DNA of 32,461 nt from a virus. The stretch's first letter is position 1, and every line of letters begins with the position of its first letter. A program made the translations under genes and the position numbers. The notes under the pieces were generated by a model, which saw only the letters and a program-made list of their open reading frames with translations, had not been told where the DNA came from and made no database searches. The DNA is taken from positions 1 through 32,461 of IMG/VR virus record IMGVR_UViG_3300037245_000950, one strand, 5' to 3'. Shown piece after piece: positions 1 through 8,766 of the stretch.

Positions 1-80
1 ACAAGAAGATCCCGACTCTCAAGAAGCTGCATAATTTTACAATGCAGATAGCCAATGATTTTGTAGAGATGCCTTACTGA
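1..80 (+). CDS. 3' end of an upstream gene (partial, unknown)
   Basis: An open frame enters from the left edge and stops at TGA 78-80. The 25 visible residues end in NDFVEMPY and are lysine-rich at the start. One base separates its stop from the next ATG at 82, the tight spacing used across this genome, which supports it as a real gene end. Too little is visible to name a product; terminase, which is missing from the window, cannot be argued from these residues. Confidence 0.5.
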   Translation, partial: KKIPTLKKLHNFTMQIANDFVEMPY

Positions 81-81
81 T

Positions 82-306
82 ATGAAAGCAGGAGATAAGG
101 TATACTACGTTCCGTTTAAAGGATGCGATCCATCTCAATATGAGAATGGTATTATCAAAAGGGAAACACCACTCGGTTACGGCTTCTTTGTTGTTTATAA
201 CTGCGCTGGTAATTGGCACAGGATAGAAGATTACACTGCAGCGAACACACCGAAGGAGATGTTGAAACGAGGATGGCACCGTAAAGCGAGGAACGCAAAC
301 CAGTAA
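82..306 (+). CDS. small SH3/KOW-like phage protein, 74 aa
   Basis: Function unknown. The order of hydrophobic strands (KVYYVP near residues 6-11, ENGIIK near 21-26, GFFVVY near 33-38, then a WHRIEDY stretch) suggests a small beta-barrel of SH3 or KOW type. The gene at 22148 has the same start (MKA) and the same order of V-Y-P, ENG-V/I and FV-Y elements, so the two look like distant paralogues. The ATG lies in a 17-base context that recurs at 25952-25968. It is the last gene before the terminator at 324, so it closes the operon entering from the left. The fold is inferred from the pattern only. Confidence 0.75.
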   Translation: MKAGDKVYYVPFKGCDPSQYENGIIKRETPLGYGFFVVYNCAGNWHRIEDYTAANTPKEMLKRGWHRKARNANQ

Positions 307-323
307 CCATAGTAGCAACCAAT

Positions 324-357
324 AGAGAGTCGTTCAGAAATGGGTGGCTCTTTTTTT
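324..357 (+). terminator. Rho-independent terminator
   Basis: AGAGAGTC (324-331) pairs with GGCTCTTT (346-353) as an 8-bp stem with G-T wobbles around a 14-base loop, followed by an unbroken T run to 357. It follows the small gene ending at 306. A GTG at 344 in frame with the next gene lies inside this hairpin, so that upstream start is unlikely. Confidence 0.75.
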
Positions 358-359
358 GT

Positions 360-376
360 TTGTATCTTGGAATAAC
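360..376 (+). promoter_or_regulatory. weak candidate promoter for the tail module
   Basis: TATCTTGG near 363-370 differs at one position from the Bacteroidota -7 box TAnnTTTG, and lies between the terminator and the ATG at 392, where a promoter for the next operon would be expected. The T run at 351-357 falls where a -33 element would lie, but no clean TTTG is present. Weak. Confidence 0.3.
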
Positions 377-391
377 TTACCTTGCAACATT

Positions 392-850
392 ATGGCAGGA
401 CTCGTCGAGATATTCACAGACTACGCAGCCACGAAAGGCTGGAAGTCAGCTTACGTCACCCTGGAATCAAAGGAGTGGCAAACATCCCAACAGAACCTTA
501 CAGGTGGAGAGTACATAATGTACGTGTTCCCGTTCCTTGAACGAGCGGTGATGCACAAGGCTGGATTCATTAGCCACTGGCTTGCATCAACGAAGATCTG
601 GTTAGGCCGGAAGTTTGATAACACCGCTACGACCGGAACGAAATCAAGTATTGACGAAACGCCTGAACAGAAGGATGAACGTCGTATGCAAGCTATACGA
701 ACGGAGATCCGGACGATGATCAAAGCCGTGTTCTGTGCAGGTGATTATGAGTTGACCGCTGCAACGATGAATGTTGAGTTCAATGTATCGAGTGAGAGCA
801 TGGACTTTGTGATCGTTGATGTAACGTTTAAAAATGAATCAGGTGTCTGA
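392..850 (+). CDS. hypothetical neck/tail-module protein, 152 aa
   Basis: Not recognised by sequence. It begins MAGLVEIF and has a mixed composition: an aromatic stretch (YIMYVFPFLERAV), a basic and polar middle (TPEQKDERRMQAIRTEIRTMIKAVF) and a beta-rich end (MNVEFNVSSESMDFVIVDVTF). ATG 392 is preferred over an in-frame GTG at 344 because the latter lies in the terminator hairpin. The stop overlaps the next gene, an HK97 gp10-like protein, by 17 bases, so a role in head-tail joining or tail completion is plausible from position alone. Confidence 0.7.
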   Translation: MAGLVEIFTDYAATKGWKSAYVTLESKEWQTSQQNLTGGEYIMYVFPFLERAVMHKAGFISHWLASTKIWLGRKFDNTATTGTKSSIDETPEQKDERRMQAIRTEIRTMIKAVFCAGDYELTAATMNVEFNVSSESMDFVIVDVTFKNESGV

Positions 851-1322
851 GCTTAGTGAACTGATAAAATCTGAATTTGATCAGACCAGTATGGATCTGA
901 TAAAGCAGTATCAATCGTTAGGGCTTCGAGCTTCAGGAGGGTATGAAAGGAGTCTTGAATCACGGGTTACTGAGCAGGGTGAGAATATCAATGCGGTGAT
1001 TATGGGCGCACATTATGTTCGTTACATGGAAGAGGGCCGGGGGCCGAACAAACGGCAGGATCGTGGTATGATCGCTTTCATCTATGTGAAGCTGTTGGAA
1101 TGGATAAAGGTAAAAGGGGTGACTGACATTAATCCCTGGATGGCTGCAAGAAAGATCGTGCGTGAAGGGATCAAGGTGCCCAATCGATTCAACAAGGGCG
1201 GAGTGATATCCGGTGTGATCAATAAGAAGTGGATGGACGACCTGAACGATAAGATATTCGACCTTCAAAATGTAACGATTATAGATGAAATAACAAGTGA
1301 CCTTCAAAGCATAAAGACATGA
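834..1322 (+). CDS. HK97 gp10-like tail completion protein
   Basis: The 162-aa protein has the signature of HK97 gp10-like minor tail or head-tail joining proteins: an N-terminal helix, then an AHYVRYMEEGRGPNK segment near residues 60-74 corresponding to the family's Y-x-x-x-x-E-x-G core, a WI..KG helix, and A-R-K-I-x-x-x-G-I near residue 110. The family acts in the neck, closing the tail tube or joining it to the head. It overlaps the upstream gene by 17 bases and the next by 4, placing it in a tightly coupled tail operon. The family call rests on motif pattern and position. Confidence 0.65.
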   Translation: MNQVSELSELIKSEFDQTSMDLIKQYQSLGLRASGGYERSLESRVTEQGENINAVIMGAHYVRYMEEGRGPNKRQDRGMIAFIYVKLLEWIKVKGVTDINPWMAARKIVREGIKVPNRFNKGGVISGVINKKWMDDLNDKIFDLQNVTIIDEITSDLQSIKT

Positions 1323-2476
1323 GTTTAGCAGTAACAGAAGATTTTGTAAGAGATGCGTGGGATCTTATTGCATGCCATTCGCCACTTGTGCTGAAGGCAA
1401 CCCTGGGAAATGGAAATGCGACAGCTTCAAGCGGTGAGGTGACAGTGGAGATCCAGGCGGTCAGTGCCGGGGCAGATGACACTACGTTGTACACTTTTGA
1501 CATGGCTTATGTTGAAACGACCGGATCATTTGATCATTTTTTCAGGTTAGATATTACAGACATAATCCGTAAGATCTGCAATGAGCCTGGGCACGTAGAT
1601 GAAACAGCCGCAACGCATTATAAGGAGAAAAGCAAACGTGCAACGGAGATTGATATTGATGTTAAGTCAGACGGTGAGGATACGGTAAGCGTGGATAACT
1701 GGTATATGCATGGCTTCAATCAGGTGAACAACCCTGATAGCTCATGTTTGGTGGACTTTGCCGATGTAGCTACGAAAGCGATCATATCTATTGTGCCAGG
1801 TGTGCCGATGCTTTACTATCTCTGGATACCATCAAATATAGGTGGGACTAATATATTTCGTTTATATGATTCTGGTGATAACCTACTGCGTAGTGAGGCG
1901 TTGCCTGACCCAGTTGTGTTCGGGTTAATACAGGTTTACATATCAACTATTGGTGCAGCATTGCAGGGAGCATGGAAGGATAAAATCGAAGAGTTCTATT
2001 TCACAATATTCAATACAACAATTCAGCATAAGGTTTTCGGTGTAGCATTCAAGTTAGCGTGTGAGGGTGATGTTGTGCTTGCTTGGTTGAACAGGTATGG
2101 CACTTATTCGTACATGGCATTTGAACGGTTCCCGACACATAGGGGAGAGCAGAGGCATCTTGGTGAATTTAATATTACGGTCGATGATCTGGCCGATGTT
2201 CAGAGTAGGACTAAAAGCCGGGGGTACGAGAAAGTGCGGACAGTGATCAGCGCAGTGGCGAAAGGTATCCCGATAGAATACATGGAAGTGGTTGAGGATC
2301 TGTTCTATTCGATGGATGTATATTACTTTACCGGAACACTTCCTAAAGATTCTTTTGATGCAGCCGAATGGTTGAGGGTGACGGTAAGAGGGACGCTTGT
2401 TGAAAGGAAGAAGCACAGCCACGAAAACGTCAGGGTGGATGTTATGCTGCCAGAGAAATACACTCAGGTACGATGA
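1319..2476 (+). CDS. probable tail protein, 385 aa (unrecognised)
   Basis: I do not recognise a named domain. The protein is beta-rich and acidic, with no signal peptide or membrane segment. The segment LAWLNRYGTYSYMAFERFP near residue 250 resembles a W-L-N-x-x-G-x-Y stretch I associate with uncharacterised tail proteins of Bacteroidota phages. It is coupled by ATGA-type overlaps to the gp10-like gene upstream and a larger tail protein downstream, with the tape measure two genes on. Distal tail or baseplate is the likeliest role, from context only. Confidence 0.65.
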   Translation: MSLAVTEDFVRDAWDLIACHSPLVLKATLGNGNATASSGEVTVEIQAVSAGADDTTLYTFDMAYVETTGSFDHFFRLDITDIIRKICNEPGHVDETAATHYKEKSKRATEIDIDVKSDGEDTVSVDNWYMHGFNQVNNPDSSCLVDFADVATKAIISIVPGVPMLYYLWIPSNIGGTNIFRLYDSGDNLLRSEALPDPVVFGLIQVYISTIGAALQGAWKDKIEEFYFTIFNTTIQHKVFGVAFKLACEGDVVLAWLNRYGTYSYMAFERFPTHRGEQRHLGEFNITVDDLADVQSRTKSRGYEKVRTVISAVAKGIPIEYMEVVEDLFYSMDVYYFTGTLPKDSFDAAEWLRVTVRGTLVERKKHSHENVRVDVMLPEKYTQVR

Positions 2477-3984
2477 AGAATGTTGATATCTATATAAACG
2501 GTGCGCTTGCTGTGTATGATGACAAGACAGCGATAGGTACGATCATTCGCAACTTCGATTTCACAGATCCAGCAAACAGGAAGCAGCCATACACTAATCC
2601 CCTGAAACTTCCGGTCAGGAATAATCAACATATATTTGCATTTGCCAGTGAGCCAGGGTACAGCGGATCGATCCCTTATACGAAGGTGGAGGTGGAGATA
2701 TTCGTAGATGGGTATTTCTTACTGAAGAATGGTATTGGTTATCTGACTGAAGTGTCCGGTGATTATTACAACATTACTATACGTGAGCAGCCTGATGCGA
2801 TCCAAACAATGAAGGACACGCTATTGTCAGATCTGGATGGTACAACACAAATTCCAGGGGCGGCAGGAGATTGGACAATTGGATTGATAGAAAACACTTC
2901 AGGGCCGAAGCTAGAATGGATCTATAATGAAGCGCAGCGGTTGCATAGTGTAGGTACCCCTACAACGTTCAGACACTTCAGACTAAACAGTAATTTTTCG
3001 TTTTACATTCATAGTATATTCACGATCTTTGAAACAGCGTCAGGGCTTACGTTTGCTGGTGACTTGATTGCAGATGCTTATTTTCTTGACCTACGCCTGA
3101 TATGTTCACAGGCTAATGCCCACTCACCTACAGGTGGAGCTACGTTTTTTATAGATGATGTGATTTTCAATTCAGAGAAAACGTTCTTTGATCTATTCAA
3201 AGTGGTACTGCAAAAATTTGGAGCGGTGTACACAATTGATGGAACCACAATTACCCTGGAAAGGTACGATGATCTTACTCTGAATAAGGTCAGCTGGGCG
3301 GGTAAGCTTCAGAAGATAAATAAGAAATCATTCAGCATTCCGAACCTTGCCCAGAATAATTACTTACGATATAAGCCAGTAGACGGAGCAGAAAAGACTT
3401 TGAATGAAGCGGTGTGGGTCTGTAATAATGTGAACATCAAAACTGAAGCGGTGATAATTGAACCGGATGCGAGTGTTTACCCGTTCCTGAATCTGAAAGG
3501 ATTAATTACTGATGCCAACCCAGGTGCCAAATCCATCTTTATTCCTGAATCGGAATTTGATATTGAAACCGATGGTGGAGGAACAGATGTAGTGAGTGTG
3601 AAGTCGTTGAGTGACTTTGTGTTTGTTGCAGATGGGTTACAGGTATTTCCAACGAATCGGCTTGTTGATTTGGAATTTACCCTTCAGAATAATCCTGCTG
3701 TACAGGTTTTGAACTATACGCTTCAACCTGGTGATCACAGGAATATTGCCACGTACTATAATAGCGGAAGCGATTATAAGAGCTTCGAGTCGATGATAGC
3801 GGACCCCGTTGTGTACGAAGTGGAAGTGAACCTGGATGTGCTGGATCTTCATAACTTCAATATCCTGGGTCTGGTGATAGTTCCCGAACTGGCCGGAGAG
3901 TTTTATGTGAACAGGTTTCAGTACAATTTTGATAAGGGTGGAAGATCGAGCAGGGCAACATTAATCAAATATGTAGCACCATAA
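2473..3984 (+). CDS. probable tail/baseplate protein, 503 aa
   Basis: The N-terminus (VDIYINGALAVYDDKT, then PYTNPLKLPVRNNQHIF near residues 38-54 and PYTKVEVEIFVDG near 69-81) follows an arrangement common in large proteins beside the tape measure of Bacteroidota phages. The rest is beta-rich with no repeats or membrane segments. It sits between the 385-aa protein (4-base overlap) and the tape measure (2-base gap). Assembly at the tail tip or baseplate is inferred from position. No enzyme motif was found. Confidence 0.65.
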   Translation: MKNVDIYINGALAVYDDKTAIGTIIRNFDFTDPANRKQPYTNPLKLPVRNNQHIFAFASEPGYSGSIPYTKVEVEIFVDGYFLLKNGIGYLTEVSGDYYNITIREQPDAIQTMKDTLLSDLDGTTQIPGAAGDWTIGLIENTSGPKLEWIYNEAQRLHSVGTPTTFRHFRLNSNFSFYIHSIFTIFETASGLTFAGDLIADAYFLDLRLICSQANAHSPTGGATFFIDDVIFNSEKTFFDLFKVVLQKFGAVYTIDGTTITLERYDDLTLNKVSWAGKLQKINKKSFSIPNLAQNNYLRYKPVDGAEKTLNEAVWVCNNVNIKTEAVIIEPDASVYPFLNLKGLITDANPGAKSIFIPESEFDIETDGGGTDVVSVKSLSDFVFVADGLQVFPTNRLVDLEFTLQNNPAVQVLNYTLQPGDHRNIATYYNSGSDYKSFESMIADPVVYEVEVNLDVLDLHNFNILGLVIVPELAGEFYVNRFQYNFDKGGRSSRATLIKYVAP

Positions 3985-3986
3985 TC

Positions 3987-6242
3987 ATGGCAGAAGAAAC
4001 GAGAAAAATAAACATCGTAGAGCTTGACATCGAACAGGATGTGGCTTTATCGGATCTTACTGAACTTCAGCAGAAGATCGAGGAAACGAAGGATTCAACA
4101 ACTACGCTGACCAAAGCGAATAAAGATCTTGCTGCAACAGGTAAGAATAACACAGCGCAGTATCAGAAAAATGCCAAGCAGATCGAGCTTAACAAAACCA
4201 ACATTAAAGGTCTGAATAAGGAATACAGCACTCAGCAAAAGGTGGTGAATGATGTCATGCAGGTCAAGAAGAAGGAACTTGGCACCCTGGAAAAGCTGAC
4301 TCTCAGTAATAAGGAATTGCGGGAGGAACTGAGGGGATTGGACCTGGAAACAAAGAAGGGCCAGGAGCGAAGGAAGGAAATCAATAAACAGATTGATGAA
4401 AATACTGATGTGATCCAGGAGAACTCTGATTCAATGGTTCAGCAGAAGATGAACATAGGTAATTATCAGAGTGCATTGGGTGGGATGGGGCCAGGGTTAT
4501 CATCCGCTGCAGGTGGATTTCAAAAGATGACAATGGCGGCAAAGGCGTTTATAGCTACTCCGATAGGTATGATCCTGGCAGCTATTGCGGTTGTACTCAA
4601 GCTGGTCAGCGAGGGATTCAAAAGGTCACAGGGATTAATGGATAAATTTGCATCGATTATGAAGGGTATCGGTGCTGCTTTTGATGTTGTATTCGATAGG
4701 ATTTCAAACGCCTTGGAGCGGATGGTGGAGGCTTTCAAAAATCCTAAAGAGGCTATTAAGGATTTGTACGAAACAATAAAAACGAATCTAGTGAACAGGG
4801 TTAAGGCTCTCCCTGATTTCTTTGTTGCAATATTTACAGCGGTGAAGAATGCAATTAAAGGAAATATGGATGAGGCAAAGATAGCTCTCAAGGAAGCGGG
4901 TACGGCCTTTATACAATTCCAGACAGGCATGGACGCTGTGCAGCAGAAGAAATTTGCAGACGGTGTCAGGGGTATAACCAAAGAGATAAGGGAAGAGACA
5001 GTTGCAGCGGCTAATCTTGAAATGGCACTCAGAAAGTTGCAGGACCGTGAAATTGAATATATTGTAACTAAAGCAAAGGGTAGAAAGGAAATAGCAGCAG
5101 CGAGATTGTTAGCGGAGGATGATACTGTTGCTATAAAAGATAGGATGGTTGCACTTGATAACGCAATCAAGATTGAAAAAGATATTCTTGCTGAAGAGAT
5201 GGCGATTGCAAAGGAGAGGGCCAGGATTGCACAGCAACAGGTTGATTTAGGCAAAAGTGTCAGAGAGGATTATGAAGAGTTGGCACAAGCCAAAGCCGTA
5301 GTTTTTGAACTGGAAGAGCAGTCGTTAAAAACCCAGAAGAGATTATTTACTGAACGGGTACGATTGGTTGATGAGCAAGCTGTAATTGATAAAGCCGCAG
5401 CAGCCGAAACAGCGGCAAGAATTCAGAAAGAGGCTGCAGATTTACAGAAATTTGTTGATAACGAAATCAAGATCTGGATGCTGCGTAATGAAACTGCTAT
5501 CCAGAAAGGAGAGCAACTGACAGACTCACTTATTGCTGAAGAGAAAGATAGACTTAATGAACTGGAAGAGCAGAGGGTAGCGGCTACGGACCTATCATTT
5601 GAGAACGAGTTAATTACGCAACAGGAGCATGAGCTGGCGTTACTACAAATCCAGAAAGAGGCTGTAGATGCTAAACTGGCCATTGATCAACAGTATGCAA
5701 AGGAGCGCACTAAGATCGAAGCAGCAGCGGCTAAGTTAAGGATAGCTATTGCCAAGGAAGAGGAAAAGCTAAAGTATGAAGTGGCCCATCTGTTTTTTAG
5801 TGCGATCGCAGATGTCGCTTCTGAAAATACAATAGCACACAAGGGAGCAACCACTGCATTAATGGCTATTGATACTTACAAAGGTGCCCTTGCTGCGTTC
5901 GCTTCGTTTCAAGTTCTTCCCCCGCCAATGGGTCCGATCCTTGGTGGGATAGCTGCAGGAGCAGTGACAGCAATGGGATTGAAGTCGATCGCTAAAGTGT
6001 GGGCTGTTAATCCAAAAGGTGCTCAGTCGGTGTCCGGACCATCAACAGGAAGAGGTGGTGGTCAGGTGGCAGCACAAGCGATACCAGAAGCACAGATATC
6101 TTCAAGCGGTGGGTTGGTAGAAAGAAGATTGAATGTATCAGGGCAGGAGACTACTGAAATCCAGGTACCAGTTAATAATCTTGATCAGATTACAATAGAT
6201 CAGCAGAACCTTAAAACTATCGAGGCTTTATCTTCGGTTTAA
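3987..6242 (+). CDS. tail tape measure protein, 751 aa
   Basis: Typical tape-measure architecture. Residues ~15-160 are charged coiled coil with frequent K, E, Q and N. A glycine-rich turn (ALGGMGPGLSSAAGG) precedes a hydrophobic segment (AFIATPIGMILAAIAVVLKLV, ~190-210). A long helical region follows with repeated EE..A..KA patterns, then a second hydrophobic region with GPILGGIAAGAVTAMGL near residue 650. The family sets tail length and leaves the tail at ejection. At 751 aa it suggests a mid-length tail. Placing the tape measure before the head genes is unusual. The minus-strand gene at 6217 overlaps its last 26 bases. Confidence 0.85.
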   Translation: MAEETRKINIVELDIEQDVALSDLTELQQKIEETKDSTTTLTKANKDLAATGKNNTAQYQKNAKQIELNKTNIKGLNKEYSTQQKVVNDVMQVKKKELGTLEKLTLSNKELREELRGLDLETKKGQERRKEINKQIDENTDVIQENSDSMVQQKMNIGNYQSALGGMGPGLSSAAGGFQKMTMAAKAFIATPIGMILAAIAVVLKLVSEGFKRSQGLMDKFASIMKGIGAAFDVVFDRISNALERMVEAFKNPKEAIKDLYETIKTNLVNRVKALPDFFVAIFTAVKNAIKGNMDEAKIALKEAGTAFIQFQTGMDAVQQKKFADGVRGITKEIREETVAAANLEMALRKLQDREIEYIVTKAKGRKEIAAARLLAEDDTVAIKDRMVALDNAIKIEKDILAEEMAIAKERARIAQQQVDLGKSVREDYEELAQAKAVVFELEEQSLKTQKRLFTERVRLVDEQAVIDKAAAAETAARIQKEAADLQKFVDNEIKIWMLRNETAIQKGEQLTDSLIAEEKDRLNELEEQRVAATDLSFENELITQQEHELALLQIQKEAVDAKLAIDQQYAKERTKIEAAAAKLRIAIAKEEEKLKYEVAHLFFSAIADVASENTIAHKGATTALMAIDTYKGALAAFASFQVLPPPMGPILGGIAAGAVTAMGLKSIAKVWAVNPKGAQSVSGPSTGRGGGQVAAQAIPEAQISSSGGLVERRLNVSGQETTEIQVPVNNLDQITIDQQNLKTIEALSSV

Positions 6243-6432
6243 TCTGGATGATAAACCCTTTGAGATGATCGGGTATTTCTTGAATCTCGAATATCCATCC
6301 ACATTTAAAATGATAAACTTTGATGTAGGAAGGTAACTGATTCTGCTCTGCCCTTTTACGTATCGTTCGAGAGGTGTAATACTTTCCATTTATCGGGATA
6401 TTCTTTGCAAGCCCTTCCAAATCATACACCAT
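6217..6432 (-). CDS. small basic minus-strand protein, possible regulator, 71 aa
   Basis: The only convincing minus-strand gene in the window. It fills the gap between the tape measure and head genes. The product is basic, with INGKYYTSRTIRKRAEQNQLPSYI followed by KCGWIFEI: a helical segment then a strand ending in W-I-F-E-I, reminiscent of small winged-helix or excisionase-like proteins. That likeness is only suggestive. Its ATG is two bases from a perfect 6-bp inverted repeat (6434-6452), consistent with autoregulation. It converges on the tape measure with a 26-base overlap. It may be spurious, but no + strand gene competes for the space. Confidence 0.5.
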   Translation of the reverse strand: MVYDLEGLAKNIPINGKYYTSRTIRKRAEQNQLPSYIKVYHFKCGWIFEIQEIPDHLKGFIIQIKPKIKPR

Positions 6433-6433
6433 A

Positions 6434-6452
6434 ACTTCATAATTTGTGAAGT
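6434..6452. promoter_or_regulatory. operator-like inverted repeat
   Basis: ACTTCA and TGAAGT form perfect 6-bp arms around a 7-base AT-rich centre (TAATTTG). The site is adjacent to the start codon of the minus-strand gene and upstream of the head operon, a typical place for an operator. Confidence 0.5.
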
Positions 6453-6468
6453 AAGTTAGGCAAATAAG

Positions 6469-6499
6469 TTGAGTTGAATGATGTAAAAGCTTACTTTAG
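6469..6499 (+). promoter_or_regulatory. candidate promoter for head operon
   Basis: TTG at 6469-6471 is followed after 20 bases by TACTTTAG (6492-6499), one mismatch from TAnnTTTG. It lies about 40 bases upstream of the head protease ATG, with two palindromes between. The spacing is one base longer than in the three better promoters of this window. Confidence 0.35.
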
Positions 6500-6507
6500 T
6501 ACCTTCA

Positions 6508-6536
6508 GATGTATTAAACATCAAACATATTTTGAT
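6508..6536. promoter_or_regulatory. two overlapping palindromes before the head protease
   Basis: GATGT-ATTAA-ACATC (6508-6522) and ATCAAA-CATAT-TTTGAT (6520-6536) are perfect inverted repeats sharing the bases ATC. They lie just downstream of the candidate promoter and end two bases before the ATG at 6539. They could be operators or a leader hairpin; the sequence does not decide. Confidence 0.4.
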
Positions 6537-6538
6537 AT

Positions 6539-7639
6539 ATGGAAGGTCACATCACGATCTACGGTGAGATAGTTCCCTACCAGGATGACAATTCAGGTAG
6601 TTATGGCGCAGTTAATCTCAAGAGCGTCATGGAAGAAATCAACAGTCAGAGCAAAGCAGATGAATTTGTTATGCACATCCACTCAATAGGTGGTGATGTA
6701 GACGAGGCGTTTGCTATTTTTGATGCTCTGAAGGCTTCCGGAAAGAAGCTGACCGCTTCGATTGAAGGAATGTGTGCCAGTTCAGCGACCATTATTGCCC
6801 TTGCAGCAGCGGATAGGAAGATGACTGAGAACAGTCAGTTTATGATTCACTTACCGATGGGTTGGAAAGAAGGAACAGCAGAGGAAATGCAAGATGCAGC
6901 CGATACCTTAAAGGAGTATGAGGAAAAGGTGTTGAACCTCTATGTGTCAGAAACGGGTGGTGATCGAGCAGCCATTGCAGCAATGATGAAGAACGAAACA
7001 TTTCTGACCAGTGAACAGGCACAGACCCTGGGCTTTATCACTGAGATGGTTGCAACGATGAAAGCAGTAGCACGTATAAACTTAAAAAACAATACGATGA
7101 CTCAAATGACAGCAAAGGAACTGGACACCAAAATGGATGGATGGTTCGACAAGATTATGAAGGCTTTTAAGACTAAGCCCGTAGTGAAAATGATTACCGT
7201 GACAACTGCCGATGGTACCATCCTGGATTTCGGGGATGCGATCGAGGAAGAGAGTCAGATTGCGGTGGGAACTACTGCCACTGTGGACGGTGCGGCAGCC
7301 AATGGTGAATTTGTGCTTACCGATGGTAGGACACTTGTGTTTGCCGAAGGTGCAGTTACCGAGATCCGTGAAGCGGCAGCAGAGGAAACTGTTGAGGCTC
7401 TGAAGGCGAAGCTGGCAGAAGCTGAGAAGAAGATTGCCGACATGGAAGTTGCGAAAGCGGAATCTGATAAGGAAGTTGTTACTATGAAGGCGGCAATGAA
7501 AACCTTCAAGAAGGAGTATAAAAAATTCAAAACCACTATGTTCTCAGACATGGGACTGAAGCCGCTGGACGGCAAGGAGAGTAAGGAAACCAAAGACGGG
7601 GATCCAAAAGTGAGGCATCTCTGGAAAGAGACTGCATAA
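6539..7639 (+). CDS. ClpP-type prohead protease with scaffold-like C-terminus, 366 aa
   Basis: Residues ~1-190 are a ClpP/S14-type serine protease: HIHSIGGDVDEAFAIFDAL (46-64), the nucleophile motif GMCASS with Ser81 as probable nucleophile, and MIHLP with His104. The acidic partner is expected near TLGFITEM. Such proteases mature the capsid of HK97-like phages. From ~290 a lysine/glutamate-rich coiled coil (VEALKAKLAEAEKKIADMEV) follows, as in proteases fused to a scaffold domain. The probable major capsid gene follows after 35 bases, the classic order. The ATG is directly downstream of palindromic sites. Confidence 0.85.
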   Translation: MEGHITIYGEIVPYQDDNSGSYGAVNLKSVMEEINSQSKADEFVMHIHSIGGDVDEAFAIFDALKASGKKLTASIEGMCASSATIIALAAADRKMTENSQFMIHLPMGWKEGTAEEMQDAADTLKEYEEKVLNLYVSETGGDRAAIAAMMKNETFLTSEQAQTLGFITEMVATMKAVARINLKNNTMTQMTAKELDTKMDGWFDKIMKAFKTKPVVKMITVTTADGTILDFGDAIEEESQIAVGTTATVDGAAANGEFVLTDGRTLVFAEGAVTEIREAAAEETVEALKAKLAEAEKKIADMEVAKAESDKEVVTMKAAMKTFKKEYKKFKTTMFSDMGLKPLDGKESKETKDGDPKVRHLWKETA

Positions 7640-7674
7640 GAACTGAAAAATAAAACCATAAAAAACTCAATATC

Positions 7675-8745
7675 ATGGCAAGTGTAATTGATTATTCGGA
7701 TTTGACGCTTAACGACCAGGAAGCTCTTGAAGTAAGTCAGGCTGTTTTCGAGGATGTATATGTAAGTGGACCACTGTCTAACTTCCATTATATCCAGACC
7801 GGAATAAAGATGAAAACTCAGATACCTTTCTTCGGCCTGTTGCCGATGCTTGGTCAGAAATCCACCGGCTGCACGCCCAATGCAGAAAGCGGGTTGGATC
7901 TCACTGAGAAGTTTTGGGACCCTGAACTGATTGACTTCAGATTGACCCACTGTCAGAGTGATGTGGAGGCAAAGTACAAGATGTGGGAGAAAATAGCAAA
8001 GAAAGCAGCCGATACCTGGGAAACAATGGATAACGGCCAGATGCAGTTTATCGTGGACAGGGCAAAGAATGCTCACACGGAAGCCATTCTCAGACTCAGT
8101 TCCTTCGCAGATGAGGCTGCGGCAGCAGTAGGTAGTGGAGGTAATGTCACAGCCGCTGGTTATGATGTACTTTACTGGAGTATGCTGGACGGGCTGTGGG
8201 ACCAGATTTTTGTCGGGGTGGCTGCGACCACCGTTGACCGTACTACCATTACCGAGAACGGCTTGGCTTCTTATGCCTTACAAGGGGCTCTTGGTGATAC
8301 CGTTGCACTGGATTGTTTGAGGGGTATGTACGAAGGTATTGATCCCAGGGCTTTTACGGGCGGAACGTTGAAGTATCAAGTCACCAAATCTCTACTGAAC
8401 AACTGGCAAGCACTGTTGGAAGATAAGTCGCTGGCGAATGCGGTTCTTGATAAAGTGGAGAAAGACAGGACAACTCCGTATAGCTACCGGGGAATCCCGA
8501 TCGAAGTGCGTTATGATTGGGACCGTAATATTGCAACGTATTTCGATACGACAGTAGTTCACTACCTGCCGCACCGTGCAATCCTTACCCCGATTGAGAA
8601 CATCCCGATTGGAACCAGTGATGAAGAGTCGATGAATTCCATTGCCTCCTTCTATGACAAAGTGACTAGGCAGTGGTACTATGACGGTGCCAGCTTCTTG
8701 GATGTTAAATTGCTGGAAGAGCATAAGATTACGGTAGCATATTAA
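7675..8745 (+). CDS. probable major capsid protein, 356 aa
   Basis: Called from position and size rather than a motif: it follows the protease-scaffold gene, has the usual capsid length, and lacks signal peptide or membrane segments. The beginning (ASVIDYSDLTLNDQEALEVSQAVFED) and the mixed alpha/beta body with a helical segment (YKMWEKIAKKAADTWETM, ~104-121) fit an HK97-fold protein in which an early part is a flexible arm. A separate leader A-rich stretch (7640-7674) may allow high expression. Several conserved-looking cysteines occur but no catalytic pattern. Confidence 0.7.
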   Translation: MASVIDYSDLTLNDQEALEVSQAVFEDVYVSGPLSNFHYIQTGIKMKTQIPFFGLLPMLGQKSTGCTPNAESGLDLTEKFWDPELIDFRLTHCQSDVEAKYKMWEKIAKKAADTWETMDNGQMQFIVDRAKNAHTEAILRLSSFADEAAAAVGSGGNVTAAGYDVLYWSMLDGLWDQIFVGVAATTVDRTTITENGLASYALQGALGDTVALDCLRGMYEGIDPRAFTGGTLKYQVTKSLLNNWQALLEDKSLANAVLDKVEKDRTTPYSYRGIPIEVRYDWDRNIATYFDTTVVHYLPHRAILTPIENIPIGTSDEESMNSIASFYDKVTRQWYYDGASFLDVKLLEEHKITVAY

Positions 8746-8766
8746 GTTAATTTTAAAGGAAACGAT

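Noticed and set aside
833-841. Copy of array motif B (AATGAATCA) at the start of the gp10-like gene
   Set aside because: A single 9-base match in 32 kb is close to chance, with no A motif at 18-base spacing.
4520-5254. 244-aa minus-strand ORF within the tape measure
   Set aside because: Serine/isoleucine/alanine-rich shadow of a helical + strand gene; no promoter or coherent domain.
7255-8076. 273-aa minus-strand ORF across the protease-capsid junction
   Set aside because: Antisense to two well-supported genes, with low-complexity sequence.
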